From the NCBI GenBank assembly GCA_947259975.1, contig CAMYOD010000046.1:1-64000 (forward strand): a stretch of 64,000 nucleotides of DNA. The letters run 5' to 3'. This stretch comes from an uncultured Gammaproteobacteria bacterium. GTDB taxonomy: Bacteria > Pseudomonadota > Gammaproteobacteria > HyVt-429. The notes under the pieces were generated by a model. That model had not been told where the DNA came from and did no database searches. It saw only the letters and a list, made by a program, of their open reading frames with translations. Made by a program: the position numbers and the translations under genes. Numbering within the stretch: position 1 is the first letter of the stretch; each line of letters starts with the position of its first letter. Positions 39,423-48,802 of this stretch are shown piece by piece.

Positions 39423-39942
39423 GCGCGCGGTTAACCTCTTGATGCAGAAACAGCGCCATGCGCGAGAGCTTTGTCAGGGCGCGCACCGAGAGTGTGGCCC
39501 CGGTGATGCCATCGATATGCCGGTCAAGCGTCAGGTCCGTACCCAGACTAGCGCCGATAAACTGTTTGGTAAAAAACGGATGGCGAACTTCCCAACCACG
39601 GCTCTCGCGAAAGATTAATACTTTGAGCAGCTCGATGCGGTCATCATCCACTACGATACCCACGGTAATCGGCTGCTCCTTGCCGATGGCCTCCAGCACC
39701 CAGGCACTACGCGCGCCTTTAAGCCAGTAGCGCACGCGCAGGCTGCCATACTCGTGGCCGAGCACACGTTTTACCCGGTCACCGACCTCACCGGTCAACC
39801 ACACCACCTGCGGCGCCGGCGGACTGCCGGCGAACACCTCGGCCAGGAAATCCTCGGGTTCCTGATAGATGCCCCTGGCCAAAGCGACCGACGACAGCCA
39901 GCACACGACAAGAAATAACACTATGCGTTGGCGCTTCATCAT
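39409..39942 (-). CDS. Exported FMN-binding domain protein (covalent flavinylation motif)
   Basis: Start 39942 or 39939 (consecutive ATGs) gives about 177 residues with a signal peptide ending ALA. The FMN-binding domain as in NqrC/RnfG is indicated by IDGITGATLSVRALTKL, the ApbE-type motif in which the Thr of TGATLS receives FMN. With no C-terminal membrane anchor, the protein is likely periplasmic. It lies between the porin and PepSY genes; the porin gap contains a hairpin. An electron-carrier role is inferred. Confidence 0.85.
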   Translation of the reverse strand: MMKRQRIVLFLVVCWLSSVALARGIYQEPEDFLAEVFAGSPPAPQVVWLTGEVGDRVKRVLGHEYGSLRVRYWLKGARSAWVLEAIGKEQPITVGIVVDDDRIELLKVLIFRESRGWEVRHPFFTKQFIGASLGTDLTLDRHIDGITGATLSVRALTKLSRMALFLHQEVNRAHDSP

Positions 39943-39967
39943 CCGGTTGTGTGCCTCAATCAATAAA

Positions 39968-39992
39968 GGCACGGCCCGAACCGGGCCGTGCC
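39968..39992 (-). terminator. Attenuator-like hairpin between porin and FMN-binding genes
   Basis: A perfect 11-bp GC-rich stem (GGCACGGCCCG and its complement) has a 3-base loop. On the minus strand it is followed by TTTATTG, a weak U-tract. Partial termination here would make porin mRNA exceed that of the downstream redox genes. Confidence 0.7.
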
Positions 39993-40019
39993 AAATTGTT
40001 TACAGATTAGGATTAAGGA

Positions 40020-41255
40020 TTAAAATTGATAACCGACACCGACATTAAAGCCATCCTGGTTCTTGCCACTGTCATGATCCTGGCTTTGATAGTCGGCTTT
40101 GATCACCACATCCGGATGCGGCCACCAGTTCATGCCGATATCCCATTGGGTCTTTTCGCTGCCGACACTATCACCGGCCTGATTGTCCCATTGGTTGTAG
40201 CGCGCGAACAGGCCCAGCTTTTCATTCACTTTGAATGACGGCTCCACATACCAGCCGGACTGTTCATCCGCCCCTACACCGGCAGGCCCGGTGCCGTCCA
40301 GATCCCAATGGGCGTATAGCGCCCGCAATCCGAATGGCCCGCGGTTGAAAATACCATGGGCCTCGAACAGGGTGGCGCTGCCGGCGGTGGGGTCCGACCC
40401 CTGGGTGATATCACCCTGGTGCTGGACGGTACCGGCGAGTTCCATGCCGGGACGCCCGGTCCACTTTACCCGTCCGGTGACGGCCAGGTCGCTGGCCTTG
40501 GCCTTGGCGGTTTTTTGGCGGCCCTTGCGTATTGCGTAGTTACTCCCGGCGGAGGTGTTCAGACCTTCGTGTACTGCAACGTCGTAACTCCAGCCCGGAG
40601 CCAGTTCGCCCTGCAGTGCCGCACCACCGGCCCACCAGGTGCTGGGGATGATGTCTTTCTCCACCGGGTTGCGCTCGACACCGTAGAAGGTATTCGGTTC
40701 GTGGGTCTCATTGAGAATGCCCGCGGGAATCAGGAATATGCCGGCCCTGGCGCGATGGGTGTCGTTCAGATCGAATTCGATGTAGGCCTGTTCCAGTTCC
40801 ACCTCGCCGGGACCGCTCCCGTCGTCGGTGTCCTCGACCAGGGCATGTTCCAGCTCCAGTTCGGAGTGAAACCGCACCTTGTCGTTAAAATCATGTCCGA
40901 AGAACAGCACGAAGCGATGGAAGTCCAGCTCATCCTTGTCCTTGGCGCCGCCTTCACCGTCCAGGTTGTTGTAGTGCAGCTCGCCGTAGCCGCCAACACG
41001 GGTGCGTTCCGCCCAGGCCGCCTTGGTGGGTTTGGTGTCCACCGCCTTTTCCGCAGTTTCCACCGCGACCTCGGCCTTCTGGTCGGTCTGCTGGAGCTGG
41101 GACTTGAGGACCTTGATCTCGCGCTGTTGTTGCTGGATCAAGCGCCACATCTCCTCGACGGATGGGGTGCCGGGAGCCCCGGCCATGGCCGGGGATATGG
41201 ATAACGAAAGGGCCCCGGCTATAGCCGGGGCCGCCAAGTACTTTAAGGATTTCAC
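40020..41255 (-). CDS. Outer-membrane porin with N-terminal coiled coil (OprP/O-like)
   Basis: The GTG at 41255 has an AGGAG ribosome-binding site and gives 411 residues; the frame to 41285 lacks one. The signal peptide ends MAGA. Residues about 30-70 are a Gln/Lys-rich coiled coil (EEMWRLIQQQQREIKVLKSQ), as in trimeric phosphate-selective-type porins. The rest is a beta barrel with alternating patterns (VGGYGELHYNN, VRFHSELELEHAL, AYIEFDLN) and a C-terminal Phe (NVGVGYQF). It is the first gene of the Fur-box operon. The solute is unknown; an iron chelate or phosphate are possibilities. Confidence 0.88.
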   Translation of the reverse strand: MKSLKYLAAPAIAGALSLSISPAMAGAPGTPSVEEMWRLIQQQQREIKVLKSQLQQTDQKAEVAVETAEKAVDTKPTKAAWAERTRVGGYGELHYNNLDGEGGAKDKDELDFHRFVLFFGHDFNDKVRFHSELELEHALVEDTDDGSGPGEVELEQAYIEFDLNDTHRARAGIFLIPAGILNETHEPNTFYGVERNPVEKDIIPSTWWAGGAALQGELAPGWSYDVAVHEGLNTSAGSNYAIRKGRQKTAKAKASDLAVTGRVKWTGRPGMELAGTVQHQGDITQGSDPTAGSATLFEAHGIFNRGPFGLRALYAHWDLDGTGPAGVGADEQSGWYVEPSFKVNEKLGLFARYNQWDNQAGDSVGSEKTQWDIGMNWWPHPDVVIKADYQSQDHDSGKNQDGFNVGVGYQF

Positions 41256-41296
41256 CGTAATCTCCTGACGACAGTCTGCGTTCAAAAAGAGCCGGG

Positions 41297-41346
41297 ATTC
41301 TATTTACATACGAATACAAATGCAAATCATTCGCATTTGTATTCGT
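41297..41346 (-). promoter_or_regulatory. Fur box overlapping a sigma-70 promoter
   Basis: The 19 bases AATGCAAATCATTCGCATT (41319-41337) match 15 of 19 positions of the Fur consensus. They sit in a 37-bp near-perfect palindrome (41310-41346, one mismatched pair). On the minus strand TTGCAT (41325-41320) and TAGAAT (41302-41297), 17 bp apart, form a promoter for the porin operon, so bound Fur would cover the -35 element and repress when iron is plentiful. Confidence 0.85.
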
Positions 41347-41471
41347 TATGGGGATGACAGGGCCCCTTATGGGCGATGTTTTTCGGAGGTGGGTCGGCGC
41401 CTAGCTTGGGGGCAAACGAGATCAGGACCGATCGAAATTTGCGGCCCGCAGACACAACCGTGCCACGCCCC

Positions 41472-42401
41472 CTACATGGGTGCGCGGTTTTGGTGCTGGT
41501 CGAGGCGCCGCAGGCCGCAGCGCCGTGCGACCGCCAGCGCCTCACCATACTCGTCACGGGTCAGCGGGCGATCCAGGGATTCGTATTCATCGGCGCGGTA
41601 ACAGGGGTGATATTGATCCATCAAGTTCAGATAGGTGTTGGAGGAGATTTCCCGGGCGAGGAATTCCAGTACAGCCTCGGTGCCGGCCAGGCCATTGGGC
41701 AGGACCAGGTGGCGCACCAGCAGCCCGCGTTGGGCAACACCGTTCGCATCAATGACTAGATCGCCGACCTGTCGATGCATCTCTTTGACCGCAGCCCGAT
41801 TCGCGGCGACATATTCCCGCACCTTGGAGTATTGGCGTGCAATCGTGGCATCGCCGTACTTCATGTCGGGCATGTAGATATCGACGATACCGTCCAGCAG
41901 GGTGAGGGCCTCGGGGCTGTCGTAGCCGCCGGTGTTGTAGACCAGGGGCAAGTGCAGGCCACGCTGCGCCGCGAGGTAGACCGCCTTGATGATCTGGGCC
42001 ACGACATGGCTGGGGGATACGAAATTGATGTTGTGGCAACCCTGGGCCTGCAGGCTCAGCATCATGTCGGCGATCTCCTCGGGCTCCGTTTCGCGCCCGA
42101 CGCCCTTGTGGCTGATCTCCCAGTTCTGGCAGAAGACGCAGCGTAGATTGCACCAGCTGAAGAAAATGGTCCCCGAACCATTCCGACCGCGCAGCGGATC
42201 CTCCTCACCCTGATGCGCACCGAAGCTGTGCACCACCGCCCGTTCGCCGGTGCGGCACACCACGCCCTTGAGGGTCTGCAGGCGATTGACATGGCAGTAG
42301 CGCGCACAAAGATCGCAGTCCTCGAGACGGCGCCAGGCGGCCTCGACCCGCGCCGCGAGACGCCCGTCGTGCAGTAAATCGATGTAGGCTGCCTGGAACA
42401 T
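41472..42401 (-). CDS. Radical SAM protein, PflX-like (COG1313 type)
   Basis: Start 42401 (MFQAAYIDLLHDGRLAARVE) gives 309 residues; the longer frame reads into the divergent rtcA gene. The N-terminal Cys-rich segment (CDLCARYC, VVCRTGE) is followed by GSGTIFFSWCNLRCVFCQNW, with the CX3CX2C motif binding the radical SAM 4Fe-4S cluster. It is related to pyruvate formate-lyase activating enzymes but no glycyl-radical partner is adjacent. It is divergent from rtcA with a 50-bp gap. Confidence 0.87.
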   Translation of the reverse strand: MFQAAYIDLLHDGRLAARVEAAWRRLEDCDLCARYCHVNRLQTLKGVVCRTGERAVVHSFGAHQGEEDPLRGRNGSGTIFFSWCNLRCVFCQNWEISHKGVGRETEPEEIADMMLSLQAQGCHNINFVSPSHVVAQIIKAVYLAAQRGLHLPLVYNTGGYDSPEALTLLDGIVDIYMPDMKYGDATIARQYSKVREYVAANRAAVKEMHRQVGDLVIDANGVAQRGLLVRHLVLPNGLAGTEAVLEFLAREISSNTYLNLMDQYHPCYRADEYESLDRPLTRDEYGEALAVARRCGLRRLDQHQNRAPM

Positions 42402-42437
42402 TAGGATCGGGCTCGGGGAACAGTTAACGTTACTATA

Positions 42438-42447
42438 GAAACAATTG
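42438..42447. promoter_or_regulatory. 10-bp palindrome in the pflX-like / rtcA divergent gap
   Basis: GAACAATTGTTC-like sequence (core AACAATTGTT) lies centrally in the only 50 bp between the two divergent genes. It might be an operator. Promoter hexamers are not clear. Confidence 0.3.
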
Positions 42448-42451
42448 TTCC

Positions 42452-43504
42452 ATGACCCAAGGTATGCAGATGGCGTCGAGCCAGCCCCTGATGATCGATG
42501 GCGCCATGGGCGAGGGCGGCGGCCAGGTATTGCGGTCGTGCTTGACGCTGGCTCTGTGTCTCGGGCGGCCATTTCGCATGGTCAACATTCGCGCGGCACG
42601 TTCCCGGCCCGGGCTGCAGCGTCAGCACCTGGCGGCGGTGACGGCCGCTGCCGAGGTAAGCGGCGCACGGGTGGGCGGGGCGGAACTGGAGTCGCGGAAC
42701 CTGCTATTCGTGCCGGGCGCGGTGCAGGGCGGTGACTACCGTTTCGATATCGGTACCGCCGGCAGCACAACCCTGGTACTGCAGACCGTGCTGCCGGCAT
42801 TGCTGCGCGCGGAGATCCGTTCCGACGTGATTGTCGTGGGCGGCACTCACAATCCCCTGGCGCCGCCCTACGAGTTCCTGGCGCAGGTCTTCATTCCGTT
42901 ACTCAGGCGCATGGGCGCGGATGTGCGCATCACCTTGCAGCGGCGCGGGTTCTATCCCGCCGGCGGCGGCCAGATCGATGCGCGCGTCACGCCGGTCTCC
43001 GAGCTGAAACCCTTGCACCTGCCCGCGCGCGGAGCGATCCAGGAATTGCGCGCCGAAGCCGTGGTGTCGCGGTTACCCGAGCATATCGCGCGGCGGGAAC
43101 TGGATATGCTGCGCGACAAACTGGCATTGGACGATGCGGCGTTGGAACTGCGACGGGAACAGCGCGCGCCCGGGCCCGGTAACGTCGTCATGGTGATCAT
43201 ACGCAGCGAACACATCACCGAAGTATTCACCGGCTTCGGGGAGCGGGGACTGCGCGCCGAAACCGTCGCCCGACGACTCGTCGGACAAGTGCAAGCCTAT
43301 CTGGATGCCGACGTACCCGTCGGCCGCCAGCTTGCGGACCAACTCCTGGCCCCAATGGCCCTCGCGGGCGGTGGCAGTTTCCTCACCCAGACGCCCAGTG
43401 GGCACACCACCACCAACATGGAGGTCATCAGACGGTTCATGGAGATCCGAATCGGCTGCGAACAGGTGGCGGCAAAACAGTGGCGTATCCAGATCGGCGC
43501 ATAG
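42452..43504 (+). CDS. rtcA: RNA 3'-terminal phosphate cyclase
   Basis: RtcA converts RNA 3'-phosphate to a 2',3'-cyclic phosphate using ATP through a covalent His-AMP. The 350-residue protein starts IDGAMGEGGGQVLRSCLTLA (residues about 15-34), has DIGTAGSTTLVLQTVLPALL, and the C-terminal TPSGHTTTNMEV with the nucleophilic His. The start may be ATG 42452, 42464 or 42470; the last two would give a more family-like N terminus. No rtcB or rtcR gene is nearby. Confidence 0.93.
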   Translation: MTQGMQMASSQPLMIDGAMGEGGGQVLRSCLTLALCLGRPFRMVNIRAARSRPGLQRQHLAAVTAAAEVSGARVGGAELESRNLLFVPGAVQGGDYRFDIGTAGSTTLVLQTVLPALLRAEIRSDVIVVGGTHNPLAPPYEFLAQVFIPLLRRMGADVRITLQRRGFYPAGGGQIDARVTPVSELKPLHLPARGAIQELRAEAVVSRLPEHIARRELDMLRDKLALDDAALELRREQRAPGPGNVVMVIIRSEHITEVFTGFGERGLRAETVARRLVGQVQAYLDADVPVGRQLADQLLAPMALAGGGSFLTQTPSGHTTTNMEVIRRFMEIRIGCEQVAAKQWRIQIGA

Positions 43505-43667
43505 CGCACCAGGAATCCGGGCCAACGAAGAAAAGAGGTCACGACGAAGCAAAGGGATCATGCGAAAAACCGGGTCAGAGAACAATAGTTGCTAATTCTC
43601 GCATCAATCATTCTCTGGGCTGGCCATCATTTTGTTATATTGTTGTCTGTAATTACGAGGGCATGGC

Positions 43668-44102
43668 ATGAGCGAAGACGCCAATTGGCTGGTCCATGAT
43701 CACCGCAAGTATGACGCCGCGCTGGACGAGTGTGAGCTGGCCGCCGGCGCGCAGGAATGGAAGGCCGCGATCGCGCTATTCAAGGAGTTTGTAAAGGATC
43801 TCGAGCTGCACATGCGTATGGAGGATGAGGTGCTGTATCCGTTGTTCGCCCAGGAAACGGGCGATCCGGAGGGCGAGATCGAACTCTTGACCGATGAGCA
43901 TGAGAATATTGCCCGCCTGCTGCAGGATTTGGCCATCATCATCAAGACGAAAAACTTCGATCACTTCGAGGACTCGCTGCACCCTTTGCACCGCATCATG
44001 AACGAACACAACGTGCATGAAGAAGCGGCGTTTCGCCGTCTCGGCAGCGATTCGTTGCTGATGCGCCGCGATGAAATCATGGCGCGCCTGAAGGCTGTGT
44101 AA
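43668..44102 (+). CDS. Hemerythrin-like HHE domain protein
   Basis: The 144-residue, all-helical protein has the His/Glu pattern of a di-iron HHE domain: HDHRKYDAALDE, LELHMRMEDEVLYPLF, LTDEHENIARLL and MNEHNVHEEAAF. Such proteins bind oxygen, NO or iron. A GAGG site precedes the ATG at 43668; an ATG at 43663 is out of frame. The upstream 43505-43667 gap is otherwise empty. Confidence 0.88.
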   Translation: MSEDANWLVHDHRKYDAALDECELAAGAQEWKAAIALFKEFVKDLELHMRMEDEVLYPLFAQETGDPEGEIELLTDEHENIARLLQDLAIIIKTKNFDHFEDSLHPLHRIMNEHNVHEEAAFRRLGSDSLLMRRDEIMARLKAV

Positions 44103-44417
44103 CAGAGAAATAATCAGCACGTAATCAAGAAGGGGACGAAGGGATCAATTTCCAATCCCTCCGCTCTGCTTTCTAGTGCAGTTCTGGCCCGTACGCCTTC
44201 GTCCAGTTGGGTCTATTCGTCCGACACGTCAGTTGGCATGGTTCGTGCTCTTTGCAGGAGAGGTCTCCAGCGCGGATGGCCCAACAACGTCGATTAGGGC
44301 GAAATTGCAATACTCGCAGCCTGTTTCCGCGCAAGCGGACGGCGGCAAGGAATGCAGAAAAAATGTGACCCGGCGCGCTGCACCAACCCAGGCGGACCCC
44401 GCACAACAAAGGTGCAA
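44103..44417. other. Gene-free interval before the glutaminase gene
   Basis: No convincing gene, promoter or repeat is seen in about 315 bp. A short imperfect hairpin, AGGGAT with ATCCCT, lies near 44135-44156. Open frames on both strands here have no family features. Confidence 0.5.
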
Positions 44418-46283
44418 ATGTATATGGACGGAACATTGACCCAGAACCTTGTCGAGTCACCGATTCAGCGCTACCTGGACGCTCTCTATGAGCGCTTCCT
44501 GCCGCTGCGCGATGGCAATGTGGCCGATTACATCCCCGAACTCGCGACGGCCGACCGGGACGCGTTCGGTATCGCCCTGGTCACGGTGGACGGCCATGTC
44601 TACCAGGCCGGCGACACGCGCCAGCCATTCACGATTCAATCGATTTCCAAAGCGCTGGTCTACGGCCTGGCCCTGGAGGATAACGGCGTCGATGCGGTCA
44701 CCGCGAAGATCGGGGTGGAACCTTCGGGGGATGCCTTCAACTCCATCAGCCTCGAGGATGGAACCGGACGACCGCTCAACCCCATGATCAACGCCGGCGC
44801 AATTGCCACCACCGGCCTGGTGCACGGCAAGGATCGCAACGAAGTGCTGGCGCGTATCCTCGCCCGTTTCGGTCAATACATGGGTCACGAGCCGGAAGTA
44901 GACGGAGTCGTCTACGCGTCGGAGCGGGATACCGGACACCGCAATCGGGCGATCGCCCATATGTTGCGCAACTTTGACATTCTGGAAGGCGATCCGGAGG
45001 ACGCCCTCGATGTCTACTTCCGGCAGTGTTCCATTAATGTGACCTGTCGCGACCTGGCGCTGGCGGCGGCTACGCTGGCGAATCGCGGTGTTAATCCCAT
45101 TACCGGTGTGGTGGCGCTCAAGCGCGACCTGGTGGGCAAAGTGCTGAGCGTGATGAGTACCTGCGGCATGTACGACTATGCCGGCAGCTGGATCTATGAG
45201 GTGGGCCTGCCGGCCAAGAGTGGCGTCGGCGGCGGCATCATGGCGGTATTACCGGGGCAGCTCGGTCTGGGTGTGTTTTCACCGCCGCTGGACGCGCGCG
45301 GCAACAGCGTGCGCGGTATCCGGGTATGTCAGGAGATATCAAAGGAGTTCGACCTGCATCTGTTTAATGCGGCACGAATCGCGCCCTCCGTGATCAGGGC
45401 GCGCTACGACGGCAGCGGTGTGCGTTCCAAGCGCGCTCGCACGCGCGAACAAAGTGAAAAGCTGGACGAGGCGGGCAAACGCCTGCGCATCTACGAACTG
45501 CACGGTGATCTCGCTTTTGGCACCACCGAGATCGTGATTCATGATGTGACGAGCGCCATGACCGATACGGACTACCTGATTCTGGATTTTCGGCGTGTAT
45601 ATTCGGTCGATGGCGCGGCCGGCAAGCTTTTGCTGCGACTGTGCGAGGATTTTGAGACCGCAGGCAAACAGATTGTGTTTACTCACACCGGCAATAAATT
45701 TGAACTCGAGCGACTGTTGCGTCGTAGTCTTGAACGCGAGACGGCGGACCGGATACTGAGATTTGCCGATCGGGATCGTGCGTTGGAGTGGTGCGAGAAT
45801 GAACTTCTCGGACAATCGGCATCCGATCTGGAACTCTCCATGTCGGCGGGTTTCACCGGGCAGGAATATCTCGACGGGCTGGCGCCCGATCAGTTGGCGC
45901 GACTGGAATCGCTTCTCGAAAAGCGTCGCTACGCAGCGGGCGAGTTAATTGCCCACAAGGGTGACCCGGCAAATGAGATATTTTTTCTGACCCGAGGTGC
46001 AGCGAGCATTTCCCTGCCGCTGGTGCACAACGCGCGTACGCGGCTGGCGACCCTATCGGCCGGCATGGCGTTCGGCGAGTCGGCACTGATCGGCGACTCA
46101 CACCGAACCGCGGATGTACGGGCGGAGACCGATGTGGAGTGCTACGTGCTGCTGGCAAGTGAACTGGCGGACGTTGACGATCCGGAACTCACACAGATAC
46201 GCGCGCGGTTGATCGAAAACCTCGCCTGCGGCCTGGCCGACAAACTGCGCAGCGCCAACCTGGAGATCCAGTCCTTGAGTTAG
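44418..46283 (+). CDS. glsA: Glutaminase fused to STAS and cyclic-nucleotide-binding domains
   Basis: ATG 44418 gives 621 residues; the upstream extension to 44352 is not family-like. Residues about 10-310 are a serine-dependent glutaminase hydrolysing glutamine to glutamate and ammonia: QSISKALVYGLAL holds the SXXK Ser and Lys, with NPMINAGAIATTGL, STCGMYDYAGSW and KSGVGGGIMAVLPG also present. Residues about 345-455 are a STAS domain (LRIYELHGDLAF...LILDFRRVYSVDGAAGKLL) and about 490-610 a cNMP-binding domain (GELIAHKGDPANEIFFLTRG, AFGESALIGDSHRTADV). The architecture suggests regulation by a nucleotide ligand and partner binding. Confidence 0.9.
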   Translation: MYMDGTLTQNLVESPIQRYLDALYERFLPLRDGNVADYIPELATADRDAFGIALVTVDGHVYQAGDTRQPFTIQSISKALVYGLALEDNGVDAVTAKIGVEPSGDAFNSISLEDGTGRPLNPMINAGAIATTGLVHGKDRNEVLARILARFGQYMGHEPEVDGVVYASERDTGHRNRAIAHMLRNFDILEGDPEDALDVYFRQCSINVTCRDLALAAATLANRGVNPITGVVALKRDLVGKVLSVMSTCGMYDYAGSWIYEVGLPAKSGVGGGIMAVLPGQLGLGVFSPPLDARGNSVRGIRVCQEISKEFDLHLFNAARIAPSVIRARYDGSGVRSKRARTREQSEKLDEAGKRLRIYELHGDLAFGTTEIVIHDVTSAMTDTDYLILDFRRVYSVDGAAGKLLLRLCEDFETAGKQIVFTHTGNKFELERLLRRSLERETADRILRFADRDRALEWCENELLGQSASDLELSMSAGFTGQEYLDGLAPDQLARLESLLEKRRYAAGELIAHKGDPANEIFFLTRGAASISLPLVHNARTRLATLSAGMAFGESALIGDSHRTADVRAETDVECYVLLASELADVDDPELTQIRARLIENLACGLADKLRSANLEIQSLS

Positions 46284-46391
46284 TTGACGTTAGTGCGCGG
46301 GGTTAATCACTGAATCTTGCATTCATGGCAGCACCCGGCAAAATCGCGTAGTGCGATTCCAATACGCAACAAGCTCATGGGCTGCCACACT

Positions 46392-47030
<639 letters not shown>

Positions 47031-47149
47031 GCTCGCGCGCGAGTAGAATCGGTGATAGAGGCGAATCAGATCAAGGTTTGATTGCCTTCAGGTTGGCCGA
47101 TTTCTGATCGGTTAACGATTACACCCACCCCGATGCAGAGGACGCAGAC

Positions 47150-48160
47150 ATGGAGTATGCCGATTATCCCCCCACCGCCGTTGCAGACGTTGCGAGATTG
47201 CGTCGGCGCATCGAGCAAGCCAACATTCCGCAAAAGTTGGTGGACCGAAATCTTATCGTCGGCACCTGGAACATTCGTGGTTTTGGCGACTTATATGAAG
47301 CGTGGGATGAAAACGACGACAGCCCCAAGCGCAATCTGCGCGGATTGGCCTGTATCGCCGAGATTGTCAGGTGCTTCGATGTCATTGCGATTCAGGAGGT
47401 CAAGCGCGACACCACCGGCATTCGCAGACTATTGGACGACTTTCTGGGGCCGGACTGGGATCTCGTGATCAGTGACGTCACCGCCGGAAGCAAGGGTAAC
47501 TCCGAGCGTCTGGCCTATATCTATGACAAGCGGCGGGTGCAACCGTCCGGGTTGGCGGGTGAAATTGTGTTGCCGCCCACGGCTACAGGCGACCCGGTGG
47601 AGCAGTTCGATCGCACGCCCTACATCGTCGGCTTCCGTGCCGCCGGTGAAAATTTCGCGTTGTTGAGCGCCCATATTCGCTACGGCGAGGATGCCGCGGA
47701 TCGGCTGCCCGAGATACAGACTATGGCCGAGTACATCGCCGCGGAGATTCGCGACCGGGTGGGTGCCAGTACCGAGGCCAATAATTTGATCGTGCTCGGT
47801 GATTTTAATATCGATGAGCGGGGCGAAAATCAATTGTTTCAGGCCTTCGTCGCCACCGGCCTGTTCGTGCCGCCGGCCTTGTTGAACCAGAAGACAACGT
47901 ATAGCTCGACACCGAAGTTCTATGACCAGATCGCCTGGTTTATGGGTGGCCTGGATCTATTGTCGAGCAATGCGGCGGGCGTGATCGATTTTGCCGGCGC
48001 GGTGTTTCAGGAACTCACGCCGCGACAAATGACCTATCGGGTGTCGGACCACTTTCCACTGTGGGTGGAGTTCATTATCGATCGCAGTACGGAGCAGATG
48101 GCGGCAACCCTGGGCGTGGATCCGGCCATGCCGGATCCGTTGAGCGTGGTGCCCGACTGA
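47150..48160 (+). CDS. Endonuclease/exonuclease/phosphatase family protein
   Basis: The 336-residue protein has the EEP fold: VGTWNIRGFGDLYEAW (Asn), VIAIQEVKRD (metal-binding Glu), FALLSAHIRYGED, IVLGDFNIDERGEN (Asp/Asn) and YRVSDHFPLWVEF (Asp-His pair). All catalytic positions are present, so it is probably an active DNase or phosphodiesterase. There is no signal peptide. Specificity is unknown. Confidence 0.87.
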   Translation: MEYADYPPTAVADVARLRRRIEQANIPQKLVDRNLIVGTWNIRGFGDLYEAWDENDDSPKRNLRGLACIAEIVRCFDVIAIQEVKRDTTGIRRLLDDFLGPDWDLVISDVTAGSKGNSERLAYIYDKRRVQPSGLAGEIVLPPTATGDPVEQFDRTPYIVGFRAAGENFALLSAHIRYGEDAADRLPEIQTMAEYIAAEIRDRVGASTEANNLIVLGDFNIDERGENQLFQAFVATGLFVPPALLNQKTTYSSTPKFYDQIAWFMGGLDLLSSNAAGVIDFAGAVFQELTPRQMTYRVSDHFPLWVEFIIDRSTEQMAATLGVDPAMPDPLSVVPD

Positions 48161-48201
48161 AGACGCTCTCGCAAACACGCCCCCTATAATTCTCCGGCAC
48201 G

Positions 48202-48564
48202 CTATTTTGCCGCCCGCCAGGCCTTCTTGAAGTCGGTCTCCTGGAAGCCGACGGTGGCACGCTTGCCGTCGGTGACCAGGGGACGCTTGATCAGTCGGCC
48301 GTTACCGGCCAACAGTTTCACGATATCCGCCTCATGCAACTTCGGCAGCCTATCCTTGATCTTCAGTTCCCGGTACTGCACGCCGCTGGTGTTAAAAAGT
48401 TTCCTGGGCTCCACGGCCGCCTGCTTTATTATTTGCTTGAGAGCGGCCGCACTCGGTGGCGTTTCGGTGATGTCGATAAACTCATATTTGATCTTGAGAC
48501 TTTCCAGGGCCTTTTCCGCCTTACGACAGGTGCCGCACTTCTTATAGCCATAAAACTTCAGCAT
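48202..48564 (-). CDS. ArsC/Spx family thioredoxin-fold protein (YffB-like)
   Basis: The 120-residue protein begins MLKFYGYKKCGTCRKAEKAL, a thioredoxin-fold N terminus with CXXC at residues 10-13. RPLVTDGKRATVGF near the C terminus carries the Arg-Pro cis-proline-type motif of the family. It may be a glutathione- or thioredoxin-linked reductase. No other arsenic genes are adjacent, so arsenate reduction is not assumed. Confidence 0.87.
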   Translation of the reverse strand: MLKFYGYKKCGTCRKAEKALESLKIKYEFIDITETPPSAAALKQIIKQAAVEPRKLFNTSGVQYRELKIKDRLPKLHEADIVKLLAGNGRLIKRPLVTDGKRATVGFQETDFKKAWRAAK

Positions 48565-48802
48565 TGTGATCTCCAGCAGTCAGCGGGTCCGCGCACCGTT
48601 TTCACCCATCACGTCAAGGCGCTGCGCGGCGAAATCCCATTGTACTGGATTCACTTCGCTGTCATTGATACCCGCGTCGCAGGAGCGGATAATGTCTACC
48701 ACAGGTGCTGCGGTCCGAATGTGGAGTAGGCGCCGATGTGCCGGCCCCGTGTGGACGGCCGTGCACGCCAAAAGAAACAGTAAATCAAAGGAGGCGTACG
48801 CA

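Noticed and set aside
43578-43616. CAGAGAA...TTCTCTG inverted repeat upstream of the hemerythrin gene
   Set aside because: Arms are only 7 bp with a long loop, weak enough to be chance.
44173-44460. Minus-strand 95-codon frame upstream of the glutaminase gene
   Set aside because: It has no ribosome-binding site or family motif and overlaps the glutaminase start.
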